Positions 38,336 to 48,221 of a DNA stretch of 51,426 bases are shown in pieces. A model generated the notes under the pieces. It did not search any database. It was not told the origin of the DNA and saw only the letters and a list, made by a program, of their open reading frames with translations. Source of the DNA: Pseudomonadota bacterium (GTDB lineage: Bacteria > Pseudomonadota > Gammaproteobacteria > Burkholderiales > Burkholderiaceae_C); contig JAJZVU010000027.1 in the NCBI GenBank assembly GCA_021845505.1, positions 1 through 51,426 on the forward strand. Direction: 5' to 3'. Both the position numbers and the translations under genes were made by a program. Each line of letters opens with the position of its first letter. The stretch's first letter is position 1.

Positions 38336-39532
38336 TCAGCCGACAGCCGGCAGCGCGCGCCGCGGCGGCCGCCCGGCGACCAGCGCGAAGGTGTACAGGC
38401 GGCATTCGATCGCGCCGTTGTACAGCACGTGGCGCCGCGCCGCGCGCAGCCCCAGGCTGCGCTCGGCGCGCAGGTCGGCGAGCAGCAGCGCGGCATTCCA
38501 GCCGACGAAACCGTGCTTCAAGCGGTCTCCCAGCCGGGCCAGGAAATCGGCGGCCTGCGAGCCCTTGGCCTCGATGCGCTCGGCATACGGCGGGTTGCTC
38601 AGCACCCAACCCACCTGCCCGGCTTCCAGCTGCAGCGGCGGCGGGCCTTGCAGCGCGTCGGCCTGGTGCCATCGCAGCTCCTGCTCGACGCCGGCGCGAC
38701 GCGCGTTGTCGCGCCCGATCTGCAGCATCCGCGGGTCGATGTCGGCGGCGCAGATCGGCGCCGGCGCCGCTCGCCGCGCCTGCAGCGCCTGCGCGCGCAG
38801 AGCCTGCCACTGCTGCGGCTCGAAACCCCGCAGCCGCTCGAAGCCGAAGCCGCGATGCAGCCCGGGGGCGATTGCGCAAGCGACCTGCGCGGCCTCGATG
38901 GCGATGGTGCCGGAGCCGCAGAAAGGGTCGTACAGCGCGGCCTGCGGCGTCCAGCCGGCCAGTCGCAACAGCCCGGCGGCCAGGTTTTCCTTCAGCGGCG
39001 CCTCGCCGTGCTCCAGGCGCCAGCCGCGCTTGAACAGCGCCTCGCCCGAGGTATCCAGGTACAGCCGGGCGCTGCCCGCGTCGACATGCAGATGCACCCG
39101 CACGTCGGGCTGGTGGCGCGCCACGTCGGGCCGCCGGCCGTCGCGCAGCCGGAAGTGGTCGCACACCCCGTCCTTGGCCCGCAGCAGCGCGAAATGCAGG
39201 CTCTGCAGCGGGCTGCGCTCGGCGCTGATGTCCACCCGCAGCGTCTGCGAGGGGTCGAACCAGCGCTCCCAGGGCTGGCGCAGCGCCAGTCGGTACACGT
39301 CGTCGGCCTGCGTGGCCGCCGCCTCGGCCACCTGCAGCAGCACGCGCGACGCGATGCGGCTGTGCAGGTTCAGCAGCATCACGTCGCGCAGGCTGCCGCG
39401 CAGCGCGATCCCGGCCGCGTGGCGCGCTCGCACTTCGGCGCCGCAGCCGGGGATGTCGCGGATTTCCTCCTCCAGCGCCTGCTCCAGGCCGCGCGGGCAG
39501 GGCAGGTACAGCTTGTGCAGTTCGTCGGACAT
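38336..39532 (-). CDS. rlmL: THUMP-domain 23S rRNA guanine-N2 methyltransferase (RlmL-type)
   Basis: A 398-residue RNA methyltransferase with an N-terminal ferredoxin-like/THUMP RNA-binding region (to about residue 160) and a Rossmann domain. The SAM and catalytic motifs are DPFCGSGTIAIEAA and NPPYAERI. It corresponds to the N-terminal half of E. coli RlmL, which makes m2G2445 in 23S rRNA; the RlmK half is absent, as usual in betaproteobacteria. The start MSDELHKLYLPCPRG matches the family. It is divergent from the binding-protein gene across 173 bp. Confidence 0.85.
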   Translation of the reverse strand: MSDELHKLYLPCPRGLEQALEEEIRDIPGCGAEVRARHAAGIALRGSLRDVMLLNLHSRIASRVLLQVAEAAATQADDVYRLALRQPWERWFDPSQTLRVDISAERSPLQSLHFALLRAKDGVCDHFRLRDGRRPDVARHQPDVRVHLHVDAGSARLYLDTSGEALFKRGWRLEHGEAPLKENLAAGLLRLAGWTPQAALYDPFCGSGTIAIEAAQVACAIAPGLHRGFGFERLRGFEPQQWQALRAQALQARRAAPAPICAADIDPRMLQIGRDNARRAGVEQELRWHQADALQGPPPLQLEAGQVGWVLSNPPYAERIEAKGSQAADFLARLGDRLKHGFVGWNAALLLADLRAERSLGLRAARRHVLYNGAIECRLYTFALVAGRPPRRALPAVG

Positions 39533-39705
39533 GGCGGGCGGTGGTCCGCGGAGCTCGGGCCCGACATCGTAGTGCCGCGCCGCCCCCGGCCACTCGCCGC
39601 GTCGACGCCCGGCGCGCGCCGCGCGCAGCGCGTCAGACTTGACCCGCACGCATCGCGCAGTTTAGATTGGACCGGCCGCCGCTGCGGCGCCACCTGCCAC
39701 CGACC

Positions 39706-40644
39706 ATGCCCCCGACCTCGCTGCCGCGCCCCGCACGCCCCCGTCCGCCCTGGTTGCGGCGCTGCCTGAGCGGCTGCGCCGCACTGGCGAGCGCGCTGCT
39801 GCCGGCACTGGCTGTCGCGGCCACGCCGCCCGCCGCCGCGGGCACCCAGTTGCTGCGCATCCAGAACGGCCTGGTGCAGGAAAACGAAGTGGCCCTGGCC
39901 GAAGGCGCGCAGGCGCTGGCCGACACCATCGGCCGGGCCACCGGCAAGCGAACCCTGTGGGTGGCCCACGACGCCATCGGCCCGGCGCTGGTGCAGCAGC
40001 CCGCCGCGTACGCGCTGATCAAGCCGCCGAGCATCAGCGCCAAGCTGCTGGCCAAGGGCTGGCAGCTCGTCGCGGTGGCGGTGCCGCCGCACGGCTTCGG
40101 CACCGACTTCATCGCCCAGCCCTGCCCCGGCCATCCCGGCTCGGTGCTGCTGGGCGGCCCCAGCCTGAGCACCCTGGGGGTGAGCACCGGCGAGCCGGCG
40201 CGCTGCGTGCCGCAATCGGCGGTGTGGACCTCCGCCGCGGCGATGCTGCTGGTGCCGGCCAAGGGCAGCCTGGTCGACCGGGTCGCGGCCAAGATGTGGC
40301 GCATGCACGCCAGCAAGCTGCCGCCGACCGTGCACGTGCAGTACCAGAACGCGGTGACCGACTTCATGCGCATCACCCACGCCGCGGTGATCGGGGTGGT
40401 CACGCCGCTGGTGTCGGCGCAGTGGCGCGCGCAGGGCGGCGTGGTGCTGGCGCACCAGGAAATGCCCTTCTGGACCGTGCTGGCCGCCCCCTCGGTCGCG
40501 CCGCAGCGGGTGGCCGCGGTGCGCGCGGCGTTGCTGGCGAGCAGCGCGAGCGGGCTGGACCGCGCGCTCCACGTGGCGGGCTGGAAGGCCGGCGATCCGC
40601 GGGTCTACGCCGACTTCCTGCACTGGCTGAAGGCCGGGCACTAG
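39706..40644 (+). CDS. PhnD-like periplasmic substrate-binding protein, orphan
   Basis: A 312-residue exported protein. A basic N-terminus and hydrophobic stretch (about residues 18-39, ending ALAVAA) form a probable signal peptide. The mature part resembles phosphate/phosphonate-type binding proteins (VAHDAIGPALVQQPAAYALI, then a hinge, and SAVWTSAAAMLLVPAKGSLV). No ABC permease or ATPase gene lies next to it. It may serve a distant transporter, signal through a sensor kinase or bind another oxyanion. Family assignment is moderate. Confidence 0.65.
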   Translation: MPPTSLPRPARPRPPWLRRCLSGCAALASALLPALAVAATPPAAAGTQLLRIQNGLVQENEVALAEGAQALADTIGRATGKRTLWVAHDAIGPALVQQPAAYALIKPPSISAKLLAKGWQLVAVAVPPHGFGTDFIAQPCPGHPGSVLLGGPSLSTLGVSTGEPARCVPQSAVWTSAAAMLLVPAKGSLVDRVAAKMWRMHASKLPPTVHVQYQNAVTDFMRITHAAVIGVVTPLVSAQWRAQGGVVLAHQEMPFWTVLAAPSVAPQRVAAVRAALLASSASGLDRALHVAGWKAGDPRVYADFLHWLKAGH

Positions 40645-40664
40645 CGGCGCGCGGCGCGCGGCGC

Positions 40665-40681
40665 GGCGGCCGCGGGCCGCC
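40665..40681. terminator. GC hairpin between convergent genes
   Basis: GGCGGCC (40665-40671) and GGCCGCC (40675-40681) form a perfect 7-bp stem with a GCG loop in the 55-bp gap between two converging genes. There is no T-tract on either side, so it is only a candidate transcription-ending or mRNA-protecting structure. Confidence 0.4.
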
Positions 40682-40699
40682 GGGCGGATCCCGCCGCGC

Positions 40700-41692
40700 T
40701 CAGCCGGCGGCGTGGGCGGGGGCGCGCAGCGCGTCCTCCAGCGCGTCGAGCATGCGCGCGGCGACGTCGAAGCCGGTCTGCTGGTGGATCTCGACAAAAC
40801 ACGTCGGGCTGGTGACGTTGATTTCGGTCAGCCGCGTGCCGATGATGTCCAGCCCCACCAGCAGCAGGCCGCGCGCGGCCAGCGTCGGCCCGAGCGCGCG
40901 GGCGATCGCGAGGTCGGAGTCGTGCAGCGGCTGCGCCTTGCCGAGTCCGCCGGCAGCCAGGTTGCCGCGGGTCTCGCCATGCTGCGGGATGCGCGCCAGC
41001 GCGTAGGGAACGGGCTCGCCGCCGATCAGCAGCACCCGCTTGTCGCCCTGGGCGATCTGCGGCAGGTAGGCCTGCGCCATGATGGTGCGCCGGCCGAGGT
41101 CGGTCAGGGTTTCCAGCGCGACCCCCAGGTTGGCATCGGGAGAGCCGTCGGCGCCGTCGCGCAGCCGGAACACCCCGCTGCCGCCCATGCCGTCCAGCGG
41201 CTTGACGATCACGTCGCGGTGGGCGCGGGCGAATTCGCGCAGCGCCGCCTGGTCGCGGCTGACCAGGGTGTCGGGGATGAACTGCGGCCACTCGAGGATG
41301 GCCAGCTTCTCCGGGTGGTCGCGCAGCGCGCGCGGGCGGTTGAACACCCGCGCGCCCTCGCGCTCGGCCTGCTCCAGCAGGTGGGTGGCGTAGAAGAACT
41401 CGCTGTCGAAAGGCGGGTCCTTGCGCATCAGCACCGCGTCGAAGTCGCGCAATGCGCAGTGCACCACCTCGATCTGGGTGAACCACGGACGCGCGGAGTC
41501 GAGCAGCTCGATGTGCCGGCAGGGGGCCCGCACCGGCTGCGCGCCCTGCGCGCCCGCGCTCCACCGCAACTGCCGCGGCTCGCAGGCCCATACCGCGTGG
41601 CCTCGCCGCGCGGCCTCGCGCATCATCGCCAGCGTCGAGTCCTTCTTCGGGTTGAAGGCCTCCAGCGGATCGGCGACGAACAGCACTCTCAT
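40700..41692 (-). CDS. gshB: glutathione synthetase
   Basis: A 330-residue ATP-grasp ligase that joins gamma-glutamylcysteine and glycine. The ATP-grasp glycine loop is VKPLDGMGGSGVFRL, followed by QAYLPQIAQGDKRVLLI and the metal/substrate block INVTSPTCFVEI. The N-terminus MRVLFVADPLEAFNPKKDST is typical. GGAGGC lies upstream of the start. It follows gshA by 34 bp on the same strand, so the two steps of glutathione synthesis are co-encoded. Confidence 0.96.
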   Translation of the reverse strand: MRVLFVADPLEAFNPKKDSTLAMMREAARRGHAVWACEPRQLRWSAGAQGAQPVRAPCRHIELLDSARPWFTQIEVVHCALRDFDAVLMRKDPPFDSEFFYATHLLEQAEREGARVFNRPRALRDHPEKLAILEWPQFIPDTLVSRDQAALREFARAHRDVIVKPLDGMGGSGVFRLRDGADGSPDANLGVALETLTDLGRRTIMAQAYLPQIAQGDKRVLLIGGEPVPYALARIPQHGETRGNLAAGGLGKAQPLHDSDLAIARALGPTLAARGLLLVGLDIIGTRLTEINVTSPTCFVEIHQQTGFDVAARMLDALEDALRAPAHAAG

Positions 41693-41726
41693 GGCAGCCT
41701 CCAGCCTCCCGCTCGCGCGGGAGAAG

Positions 41727-43019
41727 TCATTCGCCCTCGGCTTCGGGGTCGGTGCGCTCGAGCTCGTAGCTGGCCGCGACCAGCGCCAGGCGCGCGATCA
41801 CCCCGTACATGTGGAAGCGGTTGGGCCCGCTGGTGCCGGGCTTGGCTTCCGGGTTGGTGACATTGAACTGCTCGTCGAAGGCCAGCGGGACGAAATGCAT
41901 CCCGGGCGAATTCAGGTTTTCGTTCGGCCCGCGGTCGGCATGCACCCGGTAGAAGCCGCCGACCACGTAGCGGTCCATCATGTAGACCACCGGTTCGCAC
42001 ACCGCCTCCTGCAGGCGCTCGATGCTGGGGATGCCTTCCTGCACGATCACGTCGCGCACCTGCATGCCCTCCTTGACCACGCTCATCTTGTTGCGGGTGC
42101 GGCGGTTGAGGTCGCGCACCTCGCTGGCGTCGTGCACCATCATCACCCCCATGCCGTAGGTGCCGGCGTCGGCCTTGACGGCGACAAAGGGCTTTTCGTG
42201 GATTCCGTATTCCTTGTACTTGCGCCGCACCTTGCCCAGCACCCCGTCGACCGCCTCGGCGAGTTCCTCCTCGCCCTGCCGCTGCTGGAAGTCGATTCCG
42301 CTGCACTGCGCGAAGTAGGGGTTGAGCATCCAGGGGTCGACACCGATCAGCTTGGCAAAGCGCTTGACCACCGCGTCGTAGCTGCGGAAATGGTTGGTCT
42401 TGCGGCGGGTCGTCCAGCCCGCATGCAGCGGCGGCAGCAGGTACTGCTCGTACAGCCCCTGCAGCTCGCCGGGCACGCCGGAGGACAGGTCGTTGTTGAG
42501 CAGGATGGTGCAGGGATCGAAGTCCTTGGTGCCCAGCCGGCGCTTGCCGCGCTGCAGCGGCTCGAGCAGCAGGCTCTCGCCGCTGGGCAGGGTCACGGTC
42601 CTGGGCTCGGTGATGGTCTCGTCGACCGTTCCGACATGCACGTTCAGGCCCGCCTGGTGGAAGATCTGGGTCAGCCGCGCCAGGTTCTCCAGGTAGAAGG
42701 TGTTGCGGGTGTGGCGCTCGGGGATCAGCAGCAGGCCCTTGGCCTCGGGGCAGATCTTCTCGATCGCCGCCATCGCCGCCTGCACCGCCAGCGGCAGCAT
42801 TTCCTCCGACAGGTTGTTCCAGCCTCCGGGGAACAGGTTGGTATCCACCGGCGCCAGCTTGAAGCCGCCGTTGCGCAGGTCGACCGACGCGTAGAACGGC
42901 GGCTGGTGCTCCATCCACTCCAGGCGGAACCAGCGCTCGATCGACGGCTGGGCTTCGAGGATGCGCTGCTCGAGCTCGAGCACCGGGCCGCTTTCGGTGG
43001 AAACGAGATGGGGAATCAT
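41727..43019 (-). CDS. gshA: glutamate-cysteine ligase, proteobacterial type III
   Basis: A 430-residue ligase that makes gamma-glutamylcysteine, the first step to glutathione. The blocks YASVDLRNGGFKLAPVDTNL, IPERHTRNTFYLENL, VKADAGTYGMGVMMV and NVTNPEAKPG are characteristic of the betaproteobacterial-type enzyme, which is unrelated in sequence to E. coli GshA. The start MIPHLVSTESGP was chosen by family match, with AAGG about 11 nt upstream. It is separated from amtB by 210 bp containing the amtB terminator. A perfect TTGACA occurs on the minus strand at 43105-43110 without an obvious -10 partner. Confidence 0.95.
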   Translation of the reverse strand: MIPHLVSTESGPVLELEQRILEAQPSIERWFRLEWMEHQPPFYASVDLRNGGFKLAPVDTNLFPGGWNNLSEEMLPLAVQAAMAAIEKICPEAKGLLLIPERHTRNTFYLENLARLTQIFHQAGLNVHVGTVDETITEPRTVTLPSGESLLLEPLQRGKRRLGTKDFDPCTILLNNDLSSGVPGELQGLYEQYLLPPLHAGWTTRRKTNHFRSYDAVVKRFAKLIGVDPWMLNPYFAQCSGIDFQQRQGEEELAEAVDGVLGKVRRKYKEYGIHEKPFVAVKADAGTYGMGVMMVHDASEVRDLNRRTRNKMSVVKEGMQVRDVIVQEGIPSIERLQEAVCEPVVYMMDRYVVGGFYRVHADRGPNENLNSPGMHFVPLAFDEQFNVTNPEAKPGTSGPNRFHMYGVIARLALVAASYELERTDPEAEGE

Positions 43020-43129
43020 GCGCAATGCACCTTGGAATCGGCGGCGGCCCGCTTGGCCGCCACCGAGCATTGTTGCAGACCCCACGCCGACGCGTATCGA
43101 GCCGTGTCAAGGCCCGCTGCGACGGCCCG

Positions 43130-43157
43130 AAAAAAAGCGCCCGGCGAGGCCGGGCGC
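43130..43157 (-). terminator. intrinsic terminator of the outer-membrane-protein-glnK-amtB operon
   Basis: On the minus strand a perfect 9-bp GC stem (GCGCCCGGC, 3-nt loop, GCCGGGCGC; 43137-43157) is followed directly by seven T residues (complement of 43130-43136). It lies about 70 bp after the amtB stop. This is the clearest Rho-independent terminator in the window. Confidence 0.92.
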
Positions 43158-43229
43158 AACGTCCTGCTCTGGAGACGGGGAACCCGGGCCGGCGCGCGGC
43201 CCGGGGCGCAACAGCCGCGCGAGCGCGCG

Positions 43230-44627
43230 TTACAGCACCTGCTCGCCGTGCAGGCTGATGTCCAGGCCTTCGCGCTCCTGCTCTTCGCTGACGCGCAGGC
43301 CGATGACCATGTCGACCAGCTTGAGCAGCACGAAGCTGACGACGGCGTCGTAGACGATGGTCACCGCCACCCCCTTGGCCTGGATCAGCAGCTGCATCGT
43401 GTTGCCCTCGAGCACCCCGGCGGTGCCGCCGATGGACTTGACCGCGAACACCCCGGTCAGCAGCGCGCCCAGGATGCCGCCGATGGCGTGCACGCCGAAG
43501 GCGTCGAGGGAGTCGTCGTAGCCGATCAGCTCCTTCATGTACACCGCGGTCCAGAAGCACACCGCGCCGGCGGCCAGGCCGATGATCAGCGCCCCGCTGG
43601 GGCCGACGAAGCCCGACGCCGGGGTGATGGCCACCAGGCCGGCCACCGCGCCCGAGCAGATGCCCAGGATGGTCGGCTTGCCGCGGGCCATCCACTCGAC
43701 GAACATCCAGCTCAGCGCCGCGGCCGCGGTGGCGATCTGGGTCGCCGCCATGGCCATGCCGGCGCGGTCGCTGGCCGCGACCGCCGAGCCGGCGTTGAAG
43801 CCGAACCAGCCCACCCACAGCAGCGACGCGCCGATCAGGGTCAGCACCAGGTTGTGCGGGGGCATCGGCTCCTTGCCATAGCCCACGCGCTTGCCCATCA
43901 CCAGCGCCGCCACCAGGCCGGCGACCCCGGCGTTGATGTGCACCACCGTGCCGCCGGCGTAGTCCAGCACGCCGTCACCGCCGAGCCAGCCGCCGGGGCC
44001 CCAGACCATGTGGGCGATCGGCGCGTAGACCGCGAGCAGCCACAGCCCCATGAACCACAGCAGCGCGGAGAACTTCATGCGATCGGCGAACGAGCCCACG
44101 ATCAGCGCCGGGGTGATGATCGCGAAGGTCATCTGGAAGGTCATGTAGGTGGTCTCGGGGATGGTCGGCGCCAGCGAGTTGGCGCTGTCCAGCCCCATGC
44201 CCGACAGGAACAGCCGACTCAATCCCCCGACGAATCCCGAGCCGCTGGTGAACGCCAGGCTGTAGCCGGCGATCATCCACAGCACCGTGACCAGGCAGGT
44301 GATCGCAAAGCTCTGCATCAGGGTCGCCAGCACGTTCTTCTTGCGCACCATGCCGCCGTAGAACAGCGCCAGCCCGGGGATGGTCATCATCAGCACCAGC
44401 GCGGTGGAGGTGAGCATCCACGCGTTGTCGCCGGAGTTGATGAACGCCGACGGGTTCTTCGCCGCCGATGCCGCCGCCACCGGCGCGGCCGGTGCGGCGG
44501 CGGCGGGGGCCGCGGCTGCCGCGGGGGCCGTGGCTGCCGCGGGGGCGCTGGCGGTCTGCGCCGACGCCAGCGCCGGCAGCCCCAGCATGAGCAGGCTCAG
44601 CGCGATGCTTGCCAGATACTTTTTCAT
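43230..44627 (-). CDS. amtB: ammonium transporter AmtB with signal peptide and Ala-rich linker
   Basis: A 465-residue ammonium channel. A signal peptide (about residues 1-23, ending ALASAQ) and an Ala/Pro-rich linker (24-57) precede the eleven-helix Amt core, which begins near NAWMLTSTALVLMM. The pore histidine His230 is in GGTVVHINAGVAGL and its partner in DAFGVHAIGGILGA. The C-terminal tail LRVSEEQEREGLDISLHGE is the GlnK-interacting region. The linker is longer than in E. coli AmtB and is encoded partly by an 18-bp tandem repeat. It lies 29 bp after glnK. Confidence 0.95.
   Translation of the reverse strand: MKKYLASIALSLLMLGLPALASAQTASAPAAATAPAAAAAPAAAAPAAPVAAASAAKNPSAFINSGDNAWMLTSTALVLMMTIPGLALFYGGMVRKKNVLATLMQSFAITCLVTVLWMIAGYSLAFTSGSGFVGGLSRLFLSGMGLDSANSLAPTIPETTYMTFQMTFAIITPALIVGSFADRMKFSALLWFMGLWLLAVYAPIAHMVWGPGGWLGGDGVLDYAGGTVVHINAGVAGLVAALVMGKRVGYGKEPMPPHNLVLTLIGASLLWVGWFGFNAGSAVAASDRAGMAMAATQIATAAAALSWMFVEWMARGKPTILGICSGAVAGLVAITPASGFVGPSGALIIGLAAGAVCFWTAVYMKELIGYDDSLDAFGVHAIGGILGALLTGVFAVKSIGGTAGVLEGNTMQLLIQAKGVAVTIVYDAVVSFVLLKLVDMVIGLRVSEEQEREGLDISLHGEQVL
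44503..44556. repeat. 18-bp tandem repeat within amtB
   Basis: Two near-identical 18-bp units (GCGGGGGCCGYGGCTGCC, 44503-44520 and 44521-44538) and a degenerate third (44539-44556) encode part of the Ala-rich linker between the AmtB signal peptide and channel core. The unit length keeps the reading frame, so copy-number change would alter linker length by six residues without breaking the gene. Confidence 0.75.
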
Positions 44628-44656
44628 GTCCTTGACCTTTCGGGAATGCGGGATGG

Positions 44657-46127
<1,471 letters not shown>

Positions 46128-46208
46128 CAGGATTCTCCTCAGGGCGTAGCGGTTGGCTGGATGGACAGGGTGGATCGACCGGGATGCCCCCCGGTGTTCC
46201 CGATGGTC

Positions 46209-46224
46209 TGCAGCTTTCGTGCCA
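46209..46224 (-). promoter_or_regulatory. sigma-54 promoter of the outer-membrane-protein-glnK-amtB operon
   Basis: On the minus strand the sequence TGGCACGAAAGCTGCA (complement of 46209-46224) matches the sigma-54 consensus TGGCACG-N4-TTGCW with a single mismatch (C for the first T of the -12 element). The invariant GG at -24 and GC at -12 are present with correct spacing. Transcription would begin near 46198, about 70 nt before the start codon. It predicts RpoN-dependent, NtrC-activated expression. Confidence 0.85.
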
Positions 46225-46296
46225 AGGCCTCTGCAGGCGCCCGGCGTACCCGCGATGGCGCAGCAGCGCCCCGTCTTGGCGCGCTTGGGCGCCGCG

Positions 46297-46313
46297 CGCA
46301 CCTCCGTGGTGCG
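46297..46313. promoter_or_regulatory. NtrC-like enhancer site
   Basis: The palindrome CGCACC-N5-GGTGCG (46297-46313) fits the NtrC core GCACC-N5-GGTGC exactly. Its centre is about 107 bp upstream of the start point predicted from the sigma-54 promoter, the usual enhancer distance. It lies in the 293-bp gap shared with the divergent ubiK gene. No other strong site was seen there. Confidence 0.75.
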
Positions 46314-46420
46314 GAATCGCCGGCGTGACCATCCCGCGCCCATTGGCAAGGCCGCGATACTCCCGCGACCGCGCGCCAGGCGCGACAATGCGAGCATCGC
46401 CATGTCACTTCGCAGAGGCC

Positions 46421-46849
46421 ATGACCATGATCAACACCACTCCGCCTCCGGATCCGGGGCCGTCGTCGCCGAATTCCCCGCCGAACTCGCCGCGCGCCTT
46501 CCTGCGCCGGGCCGCGCAGGCGCTCGAGCAATCGCCGCTGAAGGACGTGCAGCGCAACGTGCGCGCGCTGGCCCACTCGGCCGCAGGCCGCCTCGACCTC
46601 GTCACCCGCGACGAATTCGACGCGCTGCAGGCCATGCTCGCCGCGGCGTCGCAGCGGGTGGCGCAACTCGAGGCCCAGGTCGCGGCGCTGGAGTCGCGCC
46701 TTGCGTCGGGTCCGGCCACCCAGCCGATGGCCGCGACGCCCCGGTCGGAGCCCACCGCGACCGCGCCGATCCAGGCCGCCTCCCAGGCCGCCTCCCAGGC
46801 CACCTCCCAGGCCGCGCCCCCCGGCTCCGGCGGCTCCGGCGGCAACTGA
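46421..46849 (+). CDS. ubiK: ubiquinone-biosynthesis accessory factor UbiK (BMFP family)
   Basis: A 142-residue protein with the family core (LKDVQRNVRALAHSAAGRLD then LVTRDEFDALQ) and a coiled-coil QRVAQLEAQVAALESRL. UbiK binds membranes and the UbiJ protein to assist aerobic ubiquinone synthesis. Both ends are extended: a Pro/Ser-rich N-terminus and a low-complexity C-terminus with a QAASQAASQATSQAA repeat, so it is longer than usual. AGAGG lies upstream of the ATG; a second ATG two codons later is possible. comM follows by 25 bp, a common order. Confidence 0.85.
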   Translation: MTMINTTPPPDPGPSSPNSPPNSPRAFLRRAAQALEQSPLKDVQRNVRALAHSAAGRLDLVTRDEFDALQAMLAAASQRVAQLEAQVAALESRLASGPATQPMAATPRSEPTATAPIQAASQAASQATSQAAPPGSGGSGGN

Positions 46850-46874
46850 CCCGGCAACCTGCTCGGCGGCTGCG

Positions 46875-47633
46875 ATGCCACTGGCGGTGCTCGCGAGCCG
46901 GGCACTGCTCGGCCTCGAAGCGCCTGCGGTGCAGGTGGAGGTGCACCTTTCGGGCGGCCTGCCCGCCTTTTCGATCGTCGGGCTGCCGGAAGCCGAGGTG
47001 CGCGAGGCGCGCGAGCGGGTGCGCAGCGCGCTGCTGAACAGTTCGCTGCCCTTTCCGTCGTCGCGACGGATCGTGGTCAACCTGGCGCCTGCCGACCTGC
47101 CGAAGGAATCCGGCCGTTTCGACCTGCCGATCGCCGTCGGACTGCTGGCCGCCCAAGGGGCGATCGACCCGGCGCGGCTGAGCGGCCACGAGTTCGCCGG
47201 CGAGCTGTCGCTTTCCGGCCAGCTGCGCCCGGTGCGCGGAGCGCTGGCGATGGCCTGCGCGGCCGGTTGCGACAGCTCGCCGCGTTTCGTGCTGCCGATG
47301 GCCAGCGCGCGCGAGGCCGCGCTGGCCGCCCCCGACGCGGTGCTGGGCGCTCAGCACCTGAACGACGTGGTCGCATACCTGTGCGGGCAGATCCACGCGG
47401 ATGCGTTGCGTGTGCCCGTCCCGGTCGCGACCCCGCCCGCGCTGGCCGACCTGGCCGACGTGCGCGGCCAGGCGCTGGCGCGGCGGGCGCTGGAAATCGC
47501 CGCCGCCGGCGGCCACCACCTGCTGCTGGTCGGTCCTCCGGGAAGCGGCAAGACCATGCTGGCGCAAAGGCTGCCGGGCCTGCTGCCGGAGCTGACGCGG
47601 CAGCAGGCGCTGCAAAGCGCGGCGATGCTGTGA
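46875..47633 (+). pseudogene. comM: comM (YifB), interrupted by a Tn7-like transposon
   Basis: The first 252 residues of ComM/YifB, a hexameric AAA+ helicase that extends branch migration when natural transformants integrate DNA. The N-terminal ChlI-like domain (about 1-170) and the Walker A GPPGSGKT (220-227) are intact. The frame stops just after LQSAAML, and the Walker B, lid and C-terminal parts (about half of a normal ~500-residue protein) are missing. Native sequence ends at about 47628; the final Leu codon and stop use transposon bases. The fragment is probably non-functional, so transformation may be impaired. Confidence 0.93.
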
Positions 47634-47636
47634 AGC

Positions 47637-47690
47637 GCAGAATTATCCCGGACATTTCCACAAGAGAGCCGAATTATTTCGGACATATCC
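47637..47690. repeat. two 23-bp transposon-end repeats (probable TnsB sites)
   Basis: Copies at 47637-47659 and 47668-47690 agree at 19 of 23 positions and start 31 bp apart. The shared core is GAATTAT-N2-CGGACAT. The second copy also contains the small palindrome CCGAA-TTAT-TTCGG. Position, length and spacing fit transposase-binding sites at a Tn7-like end. Confidence 0.82.
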
Positions 47691-47825
47691 CCCGCTTCGA
47701 CAGTGGGAAGACCTTTTTCGGCCGCGCAGCCGCGAGAGGCGCATTGCCCATATCCGCGCATCGTGCTCAGCGGGGTGTGCCTTCCAATTTCCGAAGCCCA
47801 CAAATCGACGCGCATTTTCCTTAGA

Positions 47826-47881
47826 GGCCCATTTGATGGGGCCCGCGCCAACAATTTGCATTTTTTAGCATTTTGCATTAT
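47826..47881 (+). promoter_or_regulatory. operator/promoter-like region upstream of the XRE gene
   Basis: A perfect inverted repeat CCCAT-TTG-ATGGG (47828-47840) is followed by a markedly AT-rich tract with three GCATT repeats starting at 47858, 47868 and 47875. The XRE gene begins at 47915 behind a strong GGAGG. No -35/-10 pair with normal spacing is convincing. An autoregulatory XRE operator overlapping the promoter is inferred from position. Confidence 0.5.
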
Positions 47882-47914
47882 CGTGGTTCACGGGTAGATC
47901 CACGGAGGTCAAAG

Positions 47915-48139
47915 ATGACGACGAAGATCGGAACGCTCAAGGCAATGCGTCTCGAGAAGAGGCTCACGCAGGCCGAGGTAGCTGCCAAGATGAAGGTCAG
48001 TCAGTCCTACTACTCAGGCATCGAGCAGGGGAACAAGCCTGGCGAGGTGGCCGAGGCGATGCAGCTTGTCAATCGGATGCGCTTCCGCGGTGATCGCACC
48101 CTTGGTGGAACACAGAAGGCTGGCCGAAGGAAGGATTGA
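47915..48139 (+). CDS. small XRE-family helix-turn-helix regulator
   Basis: A 74-residue protein that is almost entirely a lambda-repressor-type HTH (about residues 7-58, with [20 protein letters not shown] as the helix-turn-helix) and a basic tail. GGAGG lies 6 nt before the ATG at 47915, which fixes the start over an earlier one. It is first inside the transposon, in front of the SEC-C gene and tnsAB. It probably regulates its own operon or element gene expression. XRE regulators occur in other Tn7-like elements, though their roles differ. Confidence 0.85.
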   Translation: MTTKIGTLKAMRLEKRLTQAEVAAKMKVSQSYYSGIEQGNKPGEVAEAMQLVNRMRFRGDRTLGGTQKAGRRKD

Positions 48140-48221
48140 CCCGGCGGACAGCACGCGCTTGATCGATCTGCCACGCCGTGGTTGGTCGCAGTACAGCGAT
48201 CCGGTCGATCACGAGATTGCG

